Part shown: piece by piece, positions 33,491 through 47,253 of the stretch
How the letters are laid out: each line of letters begins with the position of its first letter
How positions within the stretch are numbered: the first letter of the stretch is position 1
From: Poa pratensis
Lineage: Eukaryota; Streptophyta; Magnoliopsida; Poales; Poaceae
Assembly (NCBI GenBank): GCA_947311845.1
Contig: CAMZMU010000080.1
Location: 20,778,369 to 20,842,368, forward strand
DNA length: 64,000 nt
Direction: 5' to 3'
The notes under the pieces: model-generated
Told to the model about the DNA's origin: nothing
The model's database searches: none
The model's input: the letters and a program-made list of their open reading frames with translations, nothing else
Program-made: the position numbers and the translations under genes

Positions 33491-33500
33491 TTATATATAG
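33491..33500 (-). promoter_or_regulatory. TATA box of AP1 (copy B)
   Basis: Same CTATATATAA as in copy A, about 90 bases upstream of the start codon. Confidence 0.6.
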
Positions 33501-33884
33501 TCGGAGGATGATACGATAAGAGCCGTGCGTGCGCACTGGCTATTGCTTGCTTTGCCTACCACACTACTACCCTTGGGGCTGCATGGGAATTGGCATGTGC
33601 GAGCCGTGCACTTCACCAAATTCTTGACTGGTTGCATTGCAGGAATGAACTGCATCAGAGATGTTTTCCTGGAAGGATAGTGACCAGGATAGAGATAGCC
33701 GTATACTGTCCGAAGCCCGAACGGTAGACGACTAGCCGGATAGGGTCATTGAGGTCCTTCGGGCGTATGAAATAAGCACCGGACAACATCTTAGCCGGAC
33801 AAGAGGCTCATTGATGCTAGGATATTAAGTTTCAGAGGAGGATGGAGAAATGGTTCTCTCTATTTTACATGTTCAGTCAGCCAC
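33501..33884. other. Upstream region of AP1, no gene (copy B)
   Basis: Counterpart of 2057-2439; one substitution seen near 33604. Confidence 0.6.
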
Positions 33885-34996
33885 TTTTGAAGATAAGTAC
33901 CCTGGCCTCCCTATTCCTAAAGGAAGAATGAAAAATAAAAATATCAGTTTACTACAGAAAAGCTAAAAGATGTTCTGATTGGTCTGACAAGTATACATCT
34001 GGTGCAGCAAAACAAGTAATTGATACCAACATATGCTATAGTGTATTGCTTGGCTATATTCCAAGTTTAACCGTGAAGGGTTTATCAAGTACTCGGTGGG
34101 AGATTCGAATGAAAAGTGTTAAAGGTATCAGATATCAAGCTCCTGAACTAAGGTTAGCTTTGTCTGAGTTAGGTAAAATTTGCGATGACGCCAAGTCAAA
34201 GTGTAACGCGAAATTTTATTTGAGGCGCTTGGAAGTTTAGAGCTTTTACTTGGTATGCTTATTTGGCAGGGCATTTTGTTTACTATAAACGTGGTGAATA
34301 AGAATATGCAATATTCATCCATGTGTGTACATTGCAGCAAATCGAATTCATACTGCATTTTTTGTTAAATACATATTAAAACGAAGGACTTGCAACTAGT
34401 TTAACCATTGCCAAAGGTCTAGCATTTGACATGGGTATTGAACCATCCTTTCCAATAAAATGTCGTTTCACCGGGATGAAACAATTTCATGAACCCGATG
34501 AAGATGAATTTTTTGTTAGCCGAGAAAATTGTTGAAGTAAACTACTTTTTAGTTATGGTTCACGTGGCAAACGTCTCGGAAGAATTTAAGATGGTCAAAA
34601 CTATATTTGATTTTACTTAGTTCAAAGACTTGAACTTATTGAATGACATTGAACCGCTTAAATGTTGTGATAAGTTTGTGGAATCATTTTCTCGAAATGG
34701 TTCATGTGATGTTGAAGTAGATGATCTATTTTCCGAATTAAGACTGCTACAAATGACTTTAACAGAATCAATGTGCCAATGTGCGCTATTAAAATATTTG
34801 AGTTTGTTAGAGAAATAGAATGTTTTACAAATATTTCAATTGCTTCTCGCATTTTGTTTACTATACCGCTGCCTGTAGCATGGGGGTGAACATAGCTTTT
34901 TCCAAGTTGAATTTGCTAATAGACTATTTAAGATCGTCAATGTCTCAACAAAGATTGAATCGTACCAAACAATTGTTCCTTGAAAACAGTATTTTC
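33885..34996 (+). pseudogene. hAT transposase relic, copy B
   Basis: Same broken TTF/hAT-dimerisation pieces as 2440-3550. Copy B reads better in two places: an extra GT near 34118 keeps VKGLSSTRWEIRMKSVKGIR open, and an extra C near 34895 joins CSMGVNIAFSKLNLLIDYLR in one frame. It still contains many stops. Confidence 0.75.
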
Positions 34997-36322
34997 CACG
35001 CCTCCCGGGTCACCTCTAGGGTGACTCCGGAGGCCCTCGCACCGCCACCCAATGCTCCTCGATCCGCCGCCTTGTCCACCCTGCCGCCGGAGGAGGAGGA
35101 CGGCGGCGGTGGGTGCCCCCAATAAGCTTCTTTCTCGTTTTTCCGTGGCCCTAGCTAGCTGTCATCTGCGCATCGTCCTCCTCGCCTCCGATCTGGCCGG
35201 CTGGCTGCCCTCGATCTGGCTGCATCAGGCGGCACATGGACTTTGCGACATTTTTTCGTGGCCCTAGCTATCATCTGCGCATCCTCCTGCGCCGCTGGCC
35301 GTCTCCAAGCTGGCCGCATCCAGCAACCCCCGAGCCAATCTAGACTGATCGGGGCGGGTGGTTCCTCCGGGCCGGTGGGTTCTGCCAACGGATTTGATGC
35401 TCGTCGGCCTGATACTAAACCATGGTGCTTCAGGCCCTGGTTCATCGTCGACAATGTCGATTGTCTGCCCAAGTTCCGGATCATCCTCGCCTGTGGTCTT
35501 CATGGATATGCGCATGGCGCTCCTAGACCTTTGGATCGAAGGGATCCGGTCGTGCATGACCAGTATCTCAACCTATGTGGTTTTGAGGTGTCGCGTCGCA
35601 AAGTCCTGCTTAGTCGACCTCGACACCATCGGGCACATCGCCGCGATCATGGGGATGACTGACACGGGAATATCTATGCGGCTATGCTCGGAAGGCTAGA
35701 AGGTTTCGATTGCTCATGTTGAGTTCGAGATGATGGTGGAGGCAGAGTTCCTTATGCGATGATGACGTTTCTTCACTTTCGTTATGCGATTACGGTTCCG
35801 CTTCGTCAAAACCGTACGCATGATTGCGGTGAGCCCGGTGATTGGTGATTTGCAGCAGCGCCCTCGACAAGTGGGGGGCGGCAACATTGGGTGATTTCTT
35901 CGAGGACCGAGTCTTGATTTTCAGGGTGAAAACCCTAACTCTGACCTTCATTGGTTGTACCTGGCAATTGCAGATCCTTGTTAAAGGCATTTCTGAAGAT
36001 ATTGGACTTTCTCTATGGTGAAAACCGATGATATGGCCTTTTTTTTAGATTGAGCGACGACAACGCTTGTGCATTGTTCCTTTCCTGGAGGCGTCGCTTT
36101 TGGAGAACATTATTTGTTATTAGGGTGTTGCCATTGGTGGTGGTTAGGTCTAGCTGCTGCGAGTTGTTGATCACTTGGCGCCGGCGGGGTCTTTTTTTGT
36201 TGTCTTTTGGCTGTGTGCATTCTTAATGTCTCGACTAGTCTTGATATTATGTTGGTGCAGAGGCCGGGTGTAATTGGTATTTTTTGATATTAATATATTC
36301 CCTTTTATAAAAAAACAAAAAA
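34997..36322 (+). mobile_element. Non-autonomous non-LTR retroelement-like insert, copy B
   Basis: Counterpart of 3551-4875, with small indels and substitutions (near 35051, 35179, 35740, 35856 and 36282). A-rich 3' tail ends at 36322. Confidence 0.5.
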
Positions 36323-36746
36323 TTGAATGGTCTGGCTACTTTGTGTATTCAGAAAGATAAGTCGGGTGAGGTAAGTACGGTTGCAATATTAATGTCTTTG
36401 CTTCTAGAAGGTGTTAGGAGAAATTGCAAGCTCTGAACTCAATTTGCTTTACTGTGCCTCATACAGGAAGTTTTGAAAACAAAATCGTGTTATTATTCTG
36501 GTGAAATATGGAGTGGTATGATATCAGTCCGTGGACAATGGACATTGCCTAACGACGTCAATAGAGCTCTTCACTTGTTACGGTAGACTGCAATGGGACA
36601 TGATCATTTTGGTGTACGTTTGTGTCATCACAACTGCACATGATGGTTTACTATTTGCTTGCTACAGTACATGGCAATTGTCCAATACTTTTCTTGTGCT
36701 TTTTAGGTGATTGTCTGATTGATACTCTCTGGTTCTTTCTGAAGTA
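36323..36746. other. Intergenic, nothing recognised (copy B)
   Basis: Counterpart of 4876-5298. Confidence 0.5.
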
Positions 36747-36906
36747 CTCCCTCCGTATCAAAATATAAGACTTTCTAGTTAGGTTCTACACACATGTATC
36801 TAGATATGTTTTAGTGTAAGATTCATGTGAACCTTGCACTAAAACATGTCTAGATACATGTGTGCAGAACCTAACTAGAGAGTCTTATATTTTGATACGG
36901 AGGGAG
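36747..36906. mobile_element. Stowaway-type MITE, copy B
   Basis: Counterpart of 5299-5458; same length and TA flanks. Confidence 0.93.
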
Positions 36907-37359
36907 TAGGAAGCTGCGAGACTTCTTCCTTGTCTAGATTGGTAATGCTAGTGGAATGATACATTTGAGATCCCAAACAGTTGTTCTAATAATCCACACC
37001 GTGGCAATCTTGTATGACAAGTACCAGCACAAGGTGGATCACTCATTGGTGAAGACCGGAAACAAATGTACATGTGTCACTTTATGTCCATAACAGAAAA
37101 GCTCCAAGTAATCATCAATTTTTACCAACATATTTCTTTTGCACAAGAAAGACAATGTTCTCCGTGTGCAACTATTATGGTTTCTTACTATCATGATTTT
37201 CTTTACTTCTGTCGGACTATACAAATTTCAACACTTACAGTTGCGGTTGCACTGGTGCAGTATTTTAGTTATTTATGTGTAGTAATCATTGACTACTCGG
37301 TGTCGGTGGATGCAGCTTAATTATCCAATAATCACCACGAGCTCAAACCAAATGATCAA

Positions 37360-39558
37360 TTAGCAGGCACCAGGGGCGAAGCCGATGGTCTTCTTGCCGA
37401 GGTTGTGGACTACGCCGTAGGCCTTCTGCTGCGTGTTCCCGAGGATGCCGGCGCTGTCGTCGTCGCCGTTGGACGCGAACGCGAGGCATATCTGCGCCTG
37501 GGTGATCGCGAGCAGGATCCCGGACTCGTCGACGTCCAGGCACGCGCCGCCCTTGAACAGCAGCGACACCTTCGGCAGCGTCACCTCGCTGACCCCCGTG
37601 AAGTCGTAGCAGGTGTCCAGGATCGAGTACCCCGGCGCCTTCTTGTACCCGTGCGCCGCCATGGCCGACGTGAAAGCAGAGGACAGGGCGGCCTAGGCGG
37701 TCGCCGGGAGCCGCGTGATGACCGTGCCGGAGTCCACCAGCATCCCGCCAGTGGAGAAGACGGACTCCGGGATGGACAGCTGCTTCCCGCCCACGCGGAT
37801 GCCCGTCAGACCCACGTAGTAGAACGTCGGACCGTTGTCGGTCAGTATCGGCGTCAACATCGCGTTGGCCGGCGACGCGCCGGGGCCGAAGTCCAGGTAC
37901 CCGGTCGTCCCCGAAGGCGATGCCGGGAGGCAGTACGCGAACGCGCCGCCGTACCGGTCGTACGCCTGCACCGTCAGCGATGTCTTCCCGCGGCCGAGCC
38001 CCATGAGCCCCGCCGTCTTCCCGAACAGGCCGTCGTTCTTCTCACCGCACCCGAACCGGAACCCCTTGATGGCGTCGTGGGAGATGGTGAGGGTGTCCTG
38101 GGCGAAGAAGCCGACGCTGTAGGAGCCGTCGCCGTACTGGAGGCCGTAGAGGCAGTGCCCGCCGGTGCAGCCGCTCTGGTCGAGGTCGTGGCAGGCGGGG
38201 TCGGCGCAGGAGATGTTGGCGTAGGTGGACGACTTGGCTGGGTCGAAGAGCGGCTGCTTCTGCTTGTAGCACTTGGCCACACAGGGGCGGCACTGCACCC
38301 ACGTCGTATCGCTGCCGGTGTCGAACACCACCGTGTACGGCGACGCCGGCGTGCCGAGTCCGACGGTCACCACGTAGTTGCCCGTGCCCAGCGAGCGGCC
38401 CGAGGACACCGGAAGCGACGGGGTGGAGGAGGACGTGGAGTGCTTCTTTGGGCCGGGCTGGACAGGTGTAGCGCGCTTCGTGAGTTTGCCGGTCGTCGTC
38501 GCGGACACACGGCGCTGGATCGACTCGACGCGGTTCTGGTCGGCGGCGAGGATCTCCGCGTGGGACGGTGGCTTCACGCGCGCGTCGGCTAGAGGGGAGC
38601 AGGGACCGTGCCGGTGGAGGATCTTCATCCTCGCTGACGCCGTGCCGCTGGGCTCATGCTCTGAATTTTCAAGGACATGTTCGGATTGGTGTCAGAAAAT
38701 TCAGAATTTACCTTTTTATAATGGCCGATAGTAGCTATAGGCCTATAGCTAGATAAAATTCAGGATGGCTGGAAAATTCATTCTAGTAATATGTTTTTCG
38801 AGTTACAGGTGTAATAGATGAAATCTTATTTGTATTACAGTTGTAAAATCGGCCGTCGATGTCAGACAAGGCAGAAAAAAATGTAGGGAGTGGTCGCCCA
38901 TTGTCAGCTTGCCACTTTGGCTACCTGGTCATGTTGGACCAGACAAAAAAACGGGGAGTAAAAGACAACACAGGTATGTTTGTTCACTTTCAGCTGTTCT
39001 GCAGTTAACAGTTTTTTTGTAAGTATACCATCTTAAGCTGCAAATGACTTTTCCGAAGTTACTCTCGAGGCTTTACCTGCTGCGAGTCATGCTCAAAAAC
39101 TTTAAACATGTCTCTGGTACATACTTCCTAATTTTCTTATTCAGCAGTTCTTCAACTCCCGGATTGCTTTGAGAAAATCACACTTGCATATATGTGTTTC
39201 CAAAAACAGAGAAATCAAATCATAACTGGCAAAAGCAAGATGGATTCGGTCAGGGAGATATGTGAATCGACATGGCCGGATACGGATAGCTACCGGTGAA
39301 CAACTGACTAAGAAAGCAACTGGTAGCAAGCCCTGAGGATGGATGATCATGCATGATCGAGCTAGTCGGTCCGGGGACTTAACCTTCTGGCGTGGCGCAG
39401 GACGGGCTGGGGAAGAGGGACGCCAGCTTGAGCAGCACACGATCGTCCGAGCTCCCTGCGTCGGCACGAGCAGCTGCAAGCCCGAATGCCGCGAGAACGG
39501 CGGCGGCAGTGAGCAGGTGAAGGAAGCAGCCGTGGCCGCGGCAGCGAGAAGACGCCAT
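37360..39558 (-). pseudogene. AP2 copy B: aspartic protease paralogue with premature stop
   Basis: Exon 1 39384-39558 and exon 2 37360-38660, with no coding difference noted from copy A. The in-frame TAG is at 37693-37695, the same codon as in copy A. Both catalytic Asp motifs (DTGS, DSGT) precede it; the remaining C-terminal lobe (AMAAHGYKKAPGYSIL to the natural end) is open after it. Because the stop occurs in both copies it is unlikely to be a random base-call error, unlike the one-base indels in AP1 exon 1. Confidence 0.92.
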
Positions 39559-39650
39559 GGCAGGACCGCACGTACAAGTGGCCGAAAGGGAGTGGGCGGC
39601 TGGGCGGTGAGTGGAGGGAACACAAACGATCACACAGCTCCTATCCCGTC

Positions 39651-39658
39651 TTATATAC
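39651..39658 (-). promoter_or_regulatory. TATA box of AP2 (copy B)
   Basis: Minus-strand GTATATAA, about 95 bases upstream of the AP2 start. Confidence 0.55.
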
Positions 39659-41258
39659 AGTTGAGATATACGGTAAGAGCCGTGCGCACTGGTTGTTGCT
39701 TGCGTTGCCTACTGCAGGACAACACAAGAGCAGACTAAGGCATGGCCTAGTGGTGGGGAGGGGCTGATGCTCTCCCACCCAACCGAGTTTAACTCCTCAT
39801 GCTTACAATTTCGATAATGTTGCACCCCTCTTATATCAAAAAATACCGCGGACCTCCTCCTCGTAGGAAATTATTTTTACAAGTGCTGGAAGACTGGTGG
39901 TTTAACTGTGTACACTGTACTGTCTGTCCGAAGACCGAACGGTAGGCGACTAGCTGGTAAACTATTTGGTGACCAATGAAGCAAGCCTTAACATTGAAAA
40001 ACAAGCTCGCCACTGAGAGTGAAATCATGTACGGATGAGTTGTTATCAGTAAAGGGTCGCCTGCTGAATGTCCACATTGTAGAACAGGGCCACAAGTTTC
40101 GATCTGTATGCCACTGTAATCGGAGAACAGTGCCTTGATTTATCGGTCCTGCGCCCCCCAGATGGATGCCGTCGCTGGCTGCTCACATGTCGCCGCCGGT
40201 TGCCCATACCACAACGGCTATCGACTTTCCCTCTCCCCGCTGCCGCTGGCACGGCCGCTTTCAGCATACTGTTGACAAAATGGATGCGCGGTTTTGGCTC
40301 ATAGTAGAGGATGCTCCCATGAAGAAAAAGGTATTTTAAAATACAGAAAACTTCAAACAAATAAATAAACGGATGTTTATGTGAGATTAACGTGTGATAT
40401 GTTTTTCAGAATGTGTTTATCGACAGTGGAAGCATTTGATTCCAGGAAGCAAAACTGATAATCGGGACTAGATGGCACTCACATGCATCTTATGCTCCTC
40501 CTATAGCACTTACGGCGGACGCAGTCTAGTCTTTGCGGAGTGGTTTTTTGAGCTTGGTTCTACTTGTTCTTGGGTTTGAATGGGTTTTGTCCTATGATGT
40601 TGGTGTTCTTGTACGGTCTTTGCTCGATTTTACGCAAATAAACTGAACAACTTCTTAATTAATGGATAAGACAAAAGTTTTACCTACGTTTAAAAAACTA
40701 AATGTGCTTACTATATTGGTTCCAGTTCATATATCTGCCCCCACCATTTATGAATCCAGCCACGAACTCAAGATAAGTTCAGGTTGCGTGTGGACTTACT
40801 AGGACGCGTAAACATGCCATCCACGCGTGTCCCTCTCGCACCAGGGACCGTCCTCGACGTCGCTGCGCCGGGAGGGACCAGCGCTGCAACATCATCCAAA
40901 TTTCATCCGCATCCTCCCAGCTTGCTGCATCACTCACTACTGCGTATACATGCTTTACTAGTTCGTGCCATTAGGGTACCTAACCGTCACCCGCATTTTT
41001 TGGTCTAGGTCCGGGTCCCATGTCTTCTTTTTGTTTTGTCCCTTTTGCCAATTTGCATTCTAGTTGCAAATAAAATGATTAGATAAAATAGAAAATAATA
41101 GCAAATAAATCACCACTAATTAAACATCACATAGCAAAATGCGGAATGACACGTAGTTCGAAACACACATAGTTCAAATGATATGAAATAAATTAAAACT
41201 GAGGGGATCAAGTATCGTGTCCACGGATCATCATTTGCTTGTTGATTAACCAAGCCCT
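39659..41258. other. Intergenic with empty-site paralogue at ~40717-40977 (copy B)
   Basis: Counterpart of 8214-9811. No supported gene. The segment equivalent to 9270-9530 again lacks the insertions found at 46778-48022. Confidence 0.55.
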
Positions 41259-44200
41259 TTGCTCCGGGTCCATGATGTTCAAATCGACATCATGATCCGG
41301 TTCTCCTCGATTATCACAGCGAGCTTCACCCGGTTGTCCTCGGTATTGGTCCGGTTCTGCTCGGTCTTCACCACGAGCTCCACCTCCTTGGCCCTTGACC
41401 GAGCATTGGCCTCATCAATCTCTACCTTTTTCTTGGCCACCTCAAGGAAGTTGGACAATGCCTATTCGTTGTCCCGACGTTTCCTCTCATCTCTTTTCGC
41501 ACTTGACTCTTCCTTGCTGGCGATCAACCCTTTCAATGTCTCGTCCAATGCAAGAGCCGAAGCCTCGCGCTTCACATCTTGCTTGGTAGCCTTGTGTCCC
41601 CTCGGCCTCGCCGCCATGGGGCAACGAGCTTGGGCCGCCCTCTTCACCTTCGGCAGAGTTTCTTTGATCCATCGCCCCCTTTCTTCAAGTAATCATAGAC
41701 CTCAGTCCACTTGGGCCATCCTTTGATCATCACCGAACAATGGTTCAATGTGAATTTGGAGTCGTTGCACTCCTTGAAGTATGTCATGGCTTGGAGGACG
41801 ATGTACCACGCCGATGTCACTCACGGGACGGGCCTTGACATGATCATGGGCGGTTTGGAACTTGCTACACTCCGCTTGGATACGATTCCACCTCTTGTTA
41901 AGAGAGTTGTTGATACGTCTCAAACGTATCTATAATTTCTGATGTTCCATGTTGATATTGTACCAATTGTTACATGTTTATATACAATTCATAGCATTTT
42001 TATGCATTTTCTGGGACTAACCTATTAACAAGATGGCACAGTGCCAGTTCCAGTTTTCTGCTGTTTTTTATTCCAGAAAACCTAGTCTGGAAATATTCTC
42101 GGAATTGGACGAAACTTGGACAGAACTTCCTATTTTTCCAACACGAACACGGAGTCCAGAGGAGAGACAGAGGAGAGCCACGTGGCACCCACACCATGGG
42201 GCCGCGCGGCCCCCCTGCCGCGCCGTGGGGTGGTGTGGGGCCCACGAGCCTCTCCAGCCGCCGCCATTTCGCCTATTTATTCCTCCCGACGCGAAAACCT
42301 TAAATACCCGAGCCATTATCCACGAAAAGTTCCAGAGACGCCGCCGCCGTCAACCCTAACTCGGGAGGGTTCATAAGCTCTTCCCGGCACCCTGTCGGAG
42401 AGGGGAATCATCACCGGAGGGCTCTACATCACCATGCCTGCCTCCGGAGTGATGCGTGAGTAGTTCATCCTTGGACTACGGGTCCATGGCAGTAGCTAGA
42501 TGGTTGTCTCTCCACTTTATGCTATCATGTTTAGATCTTGTGAGCTGCCAATCATGATCAAGATCATCTTATTGTAATGCTACATGTTGTGTTTGCTGGG
42601 ATCCGATGAATATTGAATACTATGTCAAGTTGATTATCAATCTATCTTATATGTTATTTATGATCTTGCATGCTTTCCGTTACTAGTAGATGCTTTGGCC
42701 AAGTAGATGCTTGTAACTCCAAGAGTGAGTATTTATGCTAGATAGTGGGTTCATGCCTCCGGTAATCTGGGAGAGTGACAGCAACTTCTAAGATTGTGGA
42801 TGTGCTGTTGCCACTAGGGATAAAATAACCGATGCTTAACTTAAGGGTGCGCCGTTAGGTCTACTGCATTTGTTTACATTACACACATTACTTAATGCAA
42901 TTATCCGTTGCTTGCAACTTTATACCAACGGGGAACTCGGATGACAACCTGGCGGTGGATTATTAGTCATAGACGATGTTGGATAACGGTCTATGTATTT
43001 TGTCGTAATGCCCACATGAATATCATAGTAATCATCATGTCATATATATGCATTGTCATGCGCTCTATATTTTGTCAATTGCCCAGCTGTAATTTATGGA
43101 GAAACACCACTAGTGAACTGTGGACCCCGGTCCATTCTTTTACACTGATAATACAACCAACTACGAACATTGTTCCTTTTCATTCTTTGCAATTTACTAC
43201 TGTTTTCGACACCATACGTTTAATCCTTTGTTTTCAGCAAGCCGGTGAGATTGACAACCTCACTGTTTCGTTGGGGCAAATTAGTTTGATTGTGTTGTGT
43301 GCAGGTTCCACGTCAGCGCGCCACTGACAACCTTCAGAAGTGATTTCTTGCTCCTACTGGTTCGATTAAACCTTGGTTTCATACTGAGAGAAACTGCTGC
43401 TACACTGCTTCATACCTTCCTCTTGGGGTCTCCCAACGAACGTGTGATCCACGCAATCAGTTGTCATCCCGATCACTCTCAGTTTTGTAGGGCGGCAACT
43501 TCATTTGCTCATGGAATTCTTGCGCACCCTCCTCCGAAAGGCATTCCCTTTTTGCCGGGCACCACAAATTCCAGCTTGTCCAATGGCCACACAGCCTCAC
43601 AAAGAAACTCGTGATCCTTCTCCGTGTATGAGGTTGTCCTCTTGCTCTTCTCCTTTTGTGTGGCAGCGTTTGTCGAGCGAGCTCATTTTCAAACAATTTA
43701 TCCCGTCAATAGAGACCCCTCTCCGGTTTGGGGTTGAGTCTCTTCCTCGGCGCCCTCGGCCTCGACCTCTTGCTCATAGTGGCCGCCACCATAGATCATA
43801 TCATCCATGACCTTATCGGTGTCAAAAAAGGTCATGTTGGCTGGCGTCGAGATTGGTATTTCCTCGAACACAAGGTGTCGGGGTTGGGGCATTCTTGTCG
43901 AGGCCGACATCACCCGTGGTGCCTTGCTATGCATCGAGATGTCGCCGGCACTAAGGGCGACATTGAGGTCAAGGGCCAGCACCAACATGAGACGGCATAG
44001 ACGATATCTCTGGCGAGGCATCCCTCGAGCCTAGACAGGACGGTGCGGCCGCGGGCGGGAAAGCGCATGGCGCTGCCGAGGAGAGGGCAGGCGAGCCGGA
44101 CCTTGGCGGTTTGCCTACCATGACGGACGACACTGAGCTCGTCGCCGAGGCCACCACGGAGGGCTGGATGAGGCCGACACCCGCAATTGCGGTGCCTAGG

Positions 44201-44437
44201 ACCTCGACCTTGAGCATGAGTACAACTCGGGCGGTCGCTTGGTTCGTGATGACGTCCGCGTTGGTGCGGTCCTGGACAGCAGCAATTGCTTGCGCCTCGG
44301 CCACACTAGCGGCGGCGGCCTTGGCATCGGTTGTGCGCTTCTTCACTTTCTCGCTTCAAGCTTGCCTCTTGTCAGACTCGGGGAGCCGCTCCTTCTTCGG
44401 CTTGGACATGCTGGCGGAGCCCTTCTTCGGCATGGAC
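41259..44437 (-). pseudogene. Harbinger-type ORF1 relic, copy B
   Basis: Counterpart of 9812-12990, split by the solo LTR 41911-43459. One G more near 44052 fuses two frames that are separate in copy A; other stops remain. Confidence 0.75.
41911..43459. mobile_element. Solo LTR, copy B
   Basis: 1549 bp, TGATACG to CAATCA, flanked by GTTGT at 41906-41910 and 43460-43464. One T fewer than copy A near 41979. Confidence 0.88.
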
Positions 44438-44735
44438 ATGCCAACGTCACCCTCCATCGGTGGTGGCGGCTCGGGTGGCGGCGGTAGGGGCAAGGGTTTC
44501 TGCTGGCCGCAGGAGGGTTTGGGACTTGAAGGGGGGGAGTATGTGTGTGGCAGCCGACCGGGTCCGCGGAGGACACGGTCCGGATGCGGACATTGTCCGT
44601 TTCGCCCCAAACCTGGATCGAAGTTGGGCCAGGTTTGGAGCGAAACGGACATGTCCGTTTGTGGTGGCCCGTTGTATCAGGCATTCAGGCCCATTGTCCA
44701 AGCGGACACAAACAGACAGTTCCCTTCCATTTGGT

Positions 44736-44760
44736 GGGGGGGGGGGGGGGGGGGGGGGGG
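44736..44760. repeat. Poly-G tract (copy B)
   Basis: 25 uninterrupted G; copy A has 7 G, T, 20 G at the same position. Confidence 0.9.
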
Positions 44761-44919
44761 AGGGGGCGTTGGGTTTGCCCTTAATACTGCGGTTAGATTG
44801 AGAGAAGATTTCGTTCTCCCAACCACCATTGATCTTGGTATTTTAAAAACCGAAAACAATATTTACGAGTTTCATTTTTTTTTTGATAAAACTCCTGGAT
44901 GTAGCCAATAATTTATTCC

Positions 44920-45075
44920 ACAAAAAATCAAATTCAAATACTTTATATTCTGATCTACACAAAAATGACAAAAGTACGGATTTGAATATGCATATTTTCA
45001 AATCGCCAAATTTATCAGATTTTATCATTTTTGTGTAGGGAGGAATACAAATGATTTGAAATTGATTTTTTTGCA
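44920..45075. mobile_element. Foldback MITE, copy B
   Basis: Counterpart of 13476-13631. Confidence 0.7.
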
Positions 45076-45460
45076 TCATTCCATGGAGGATGGGCTGATC
45101 CCCTCGTACTGAAGCTCTGGTCTGGACGCCATGACATCCTCCGGTAATGAGGATCTTCCCTTGTATGTCTACTGTTTGCACTGTGTCCGTTTATGTCTTT
45201 GTGAACTTTGTTCGTCTGAATTTGTATCCGTCGAACTATATTTTATCCATTCTTATGATCTACGTTTTTATGGGTATTATGGTTTTAGGGTGGGATTTGA
45301 GGGGAACGGATGGAGATGCACACATTTGGGGTTTGTTCGGACCCTGTCCGCAGACATGTCCGGATGTGTCAGCGGACTTATAGGGGCTCAGATTTGGTGA
45401 TTCCGGTAGGAGATGCACTAAGGGAAGATTCTCCCATTAAGGAAAGCTTATTTTAAAATA

Positions 45461-45562
45461 CTCTCTCCGATCCATATTAATTATCGCCGAATCGGATCTA
45501 TCTAGACATGTTTTAGTGTTAGATATATCCTATTCAGTGACAATTAATATGTGTCGGGGGAG
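45461..45562. mobile_element. Short Stowaway-like MITE, copy B
   Basis: Counterpart of 14017-14118, with TA flanks. Confidence 0.75.
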
Positions 45563-46777
45563 TACAAAAATCTCAAAAAAAATATGAACGTTTATGTGGA
45601 GATGAAAACTAGAATTTTACAATGTTTTTCTCGACAATGAGAGTATTTTCTCTACCAGGCATAATGGCTTTTTTTTAGAAAGAGGCAAAAGCTTTGCCTT
45701 TTATATTGAGAAATGAGAAGCAAACAGATCTGCAACACTCACTCCTCATGTTAAGTTAGGGTGGCCACTCTACTTTGATTTTTGGCGAAAATATTCATAT
45801 GCACATGTCTTTGAGTAAAAAACGGACTTCGTATGTGAATTTTATGCGTGTTTTAGTGAACACTGTGCAAACGTTGATTCCGAATCGAAAATAAGGACTA
45901 GATCTAATCTAGTCAGAGACTAACTCTTTCTCATTGCAATACTTAAATCTTAATTTAACAAAATCCAACTCCAACAATGTCCTAATTGTGATATGTAAAA
46001 AGGGTTTCAGAATATCTTGGCCATATTATGGGGTGGGCGAAACGAACACTATTTATGCGATACATTACGTTTTATGGTTCTAATTGGCTTTATATTTTTT
46101 ATTGGCTATAATTATAATTGTATTAGCTCAGTTAAGATCTTTGTCTTTTTGTTTAATGATGTGAGGATTTGTTTGTTGAATTAGAGAAATGATGGTTCAT
46201 AGCCCCTCTTGAAATATGTCAACTTGCGCAAACGACATCCCAATCCTAAATATGGAGGAAATGGTAACAAATTACGGAAAATTAAGAAAAGCGGAGGACA
46301 TCAAGTCACTATTGATAATTTTGACTATTAAATGAGCTATCTTCATAGTTGTTTTGAAAATTCTCTTGTCTTGATTCAATAGACTCATTGCACAAATAAA
46401 CTTACTTGTCTTATAGAGATTTTACCGTGAATATTTTTTCTAACTATGAGTATAACCATATACAAGGTAATTTTGAGCTATTTATTATACATACGCAGAG
46501 AATTTAAGACCTTAGCGATTGTCTTGATATTTGAAAGTCATATCACGTTCCATGTGGTTTATCGTCTCATTGAGATGTTATTGCTTTCACCCGTAGTGAC
46601 GAAAATAGTTGGAAAGTTGAAAATAATTTCTGGGCGACAAAGATCATCATCAATATCGAGTTGCGCATTTTTTCATGTTAGTGCCTACCCATGCATCTTG
46701 GGGAACCATGCATCACTAAATTGATTCCAATTCATATATCTTCCCCATCGTGGTATCCATCACGTTCCGCTGATATC
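45563..46777. other. Intergenic, no gene seen (copy B)
   Basis: Counterpart of 14119-15332. Confidence 0.5.
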
Positions 46778-47141
46778 GGGAAACTAAAATTTGCAACTAG
46801 TTGCGCCCGCACCCCATTTTGCATGTCGCACTTCCCAGTTAAAAAAAAAGTGAAATAAATTGTGGACATTGCTTATGTTGTTTATCGTGCATCCACAATT
46901 TTTCACCCAAAAATTTGACAATATGTTGCTTGTACAAAAAAGACAAATGAGATGTGAATAGGCGTGTCTTCTCTTTTTTGCTCACAACATATATGGTCAT
47001 ATTTTGGGATGAAATTTGTGAATGTCCGAGAAACAACATAAGCAATGTCCATGATTTATTTAGCATTTTTTGAAAACTCGAAAATTAAAATAGGACGTCC
47101 GACTAATGAATGTGGGCGCAACTAGTTGCGGAATATTCGCT
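46778..47141. mobile_element. Mutator-like foldback MITE, copy B
   Basis: Counterpart of 15333-15694. The right flank reads CTCTCGCTGATATC rather than CTCCGCTGATATC, so the clean part of the target repeat here is CGCTGATATC. Confidence 0.72.
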
Positions 47142-47253
47142 CTCGCTGATATCTGCCCCTTACCATTTATGACTGCAGCCACGAACTCAAGATAGTTCAA
47201 GTTGCGTGTGGGCTTACTAGGATGCATAAACTTGGCGATCCATCTCGCGCGTC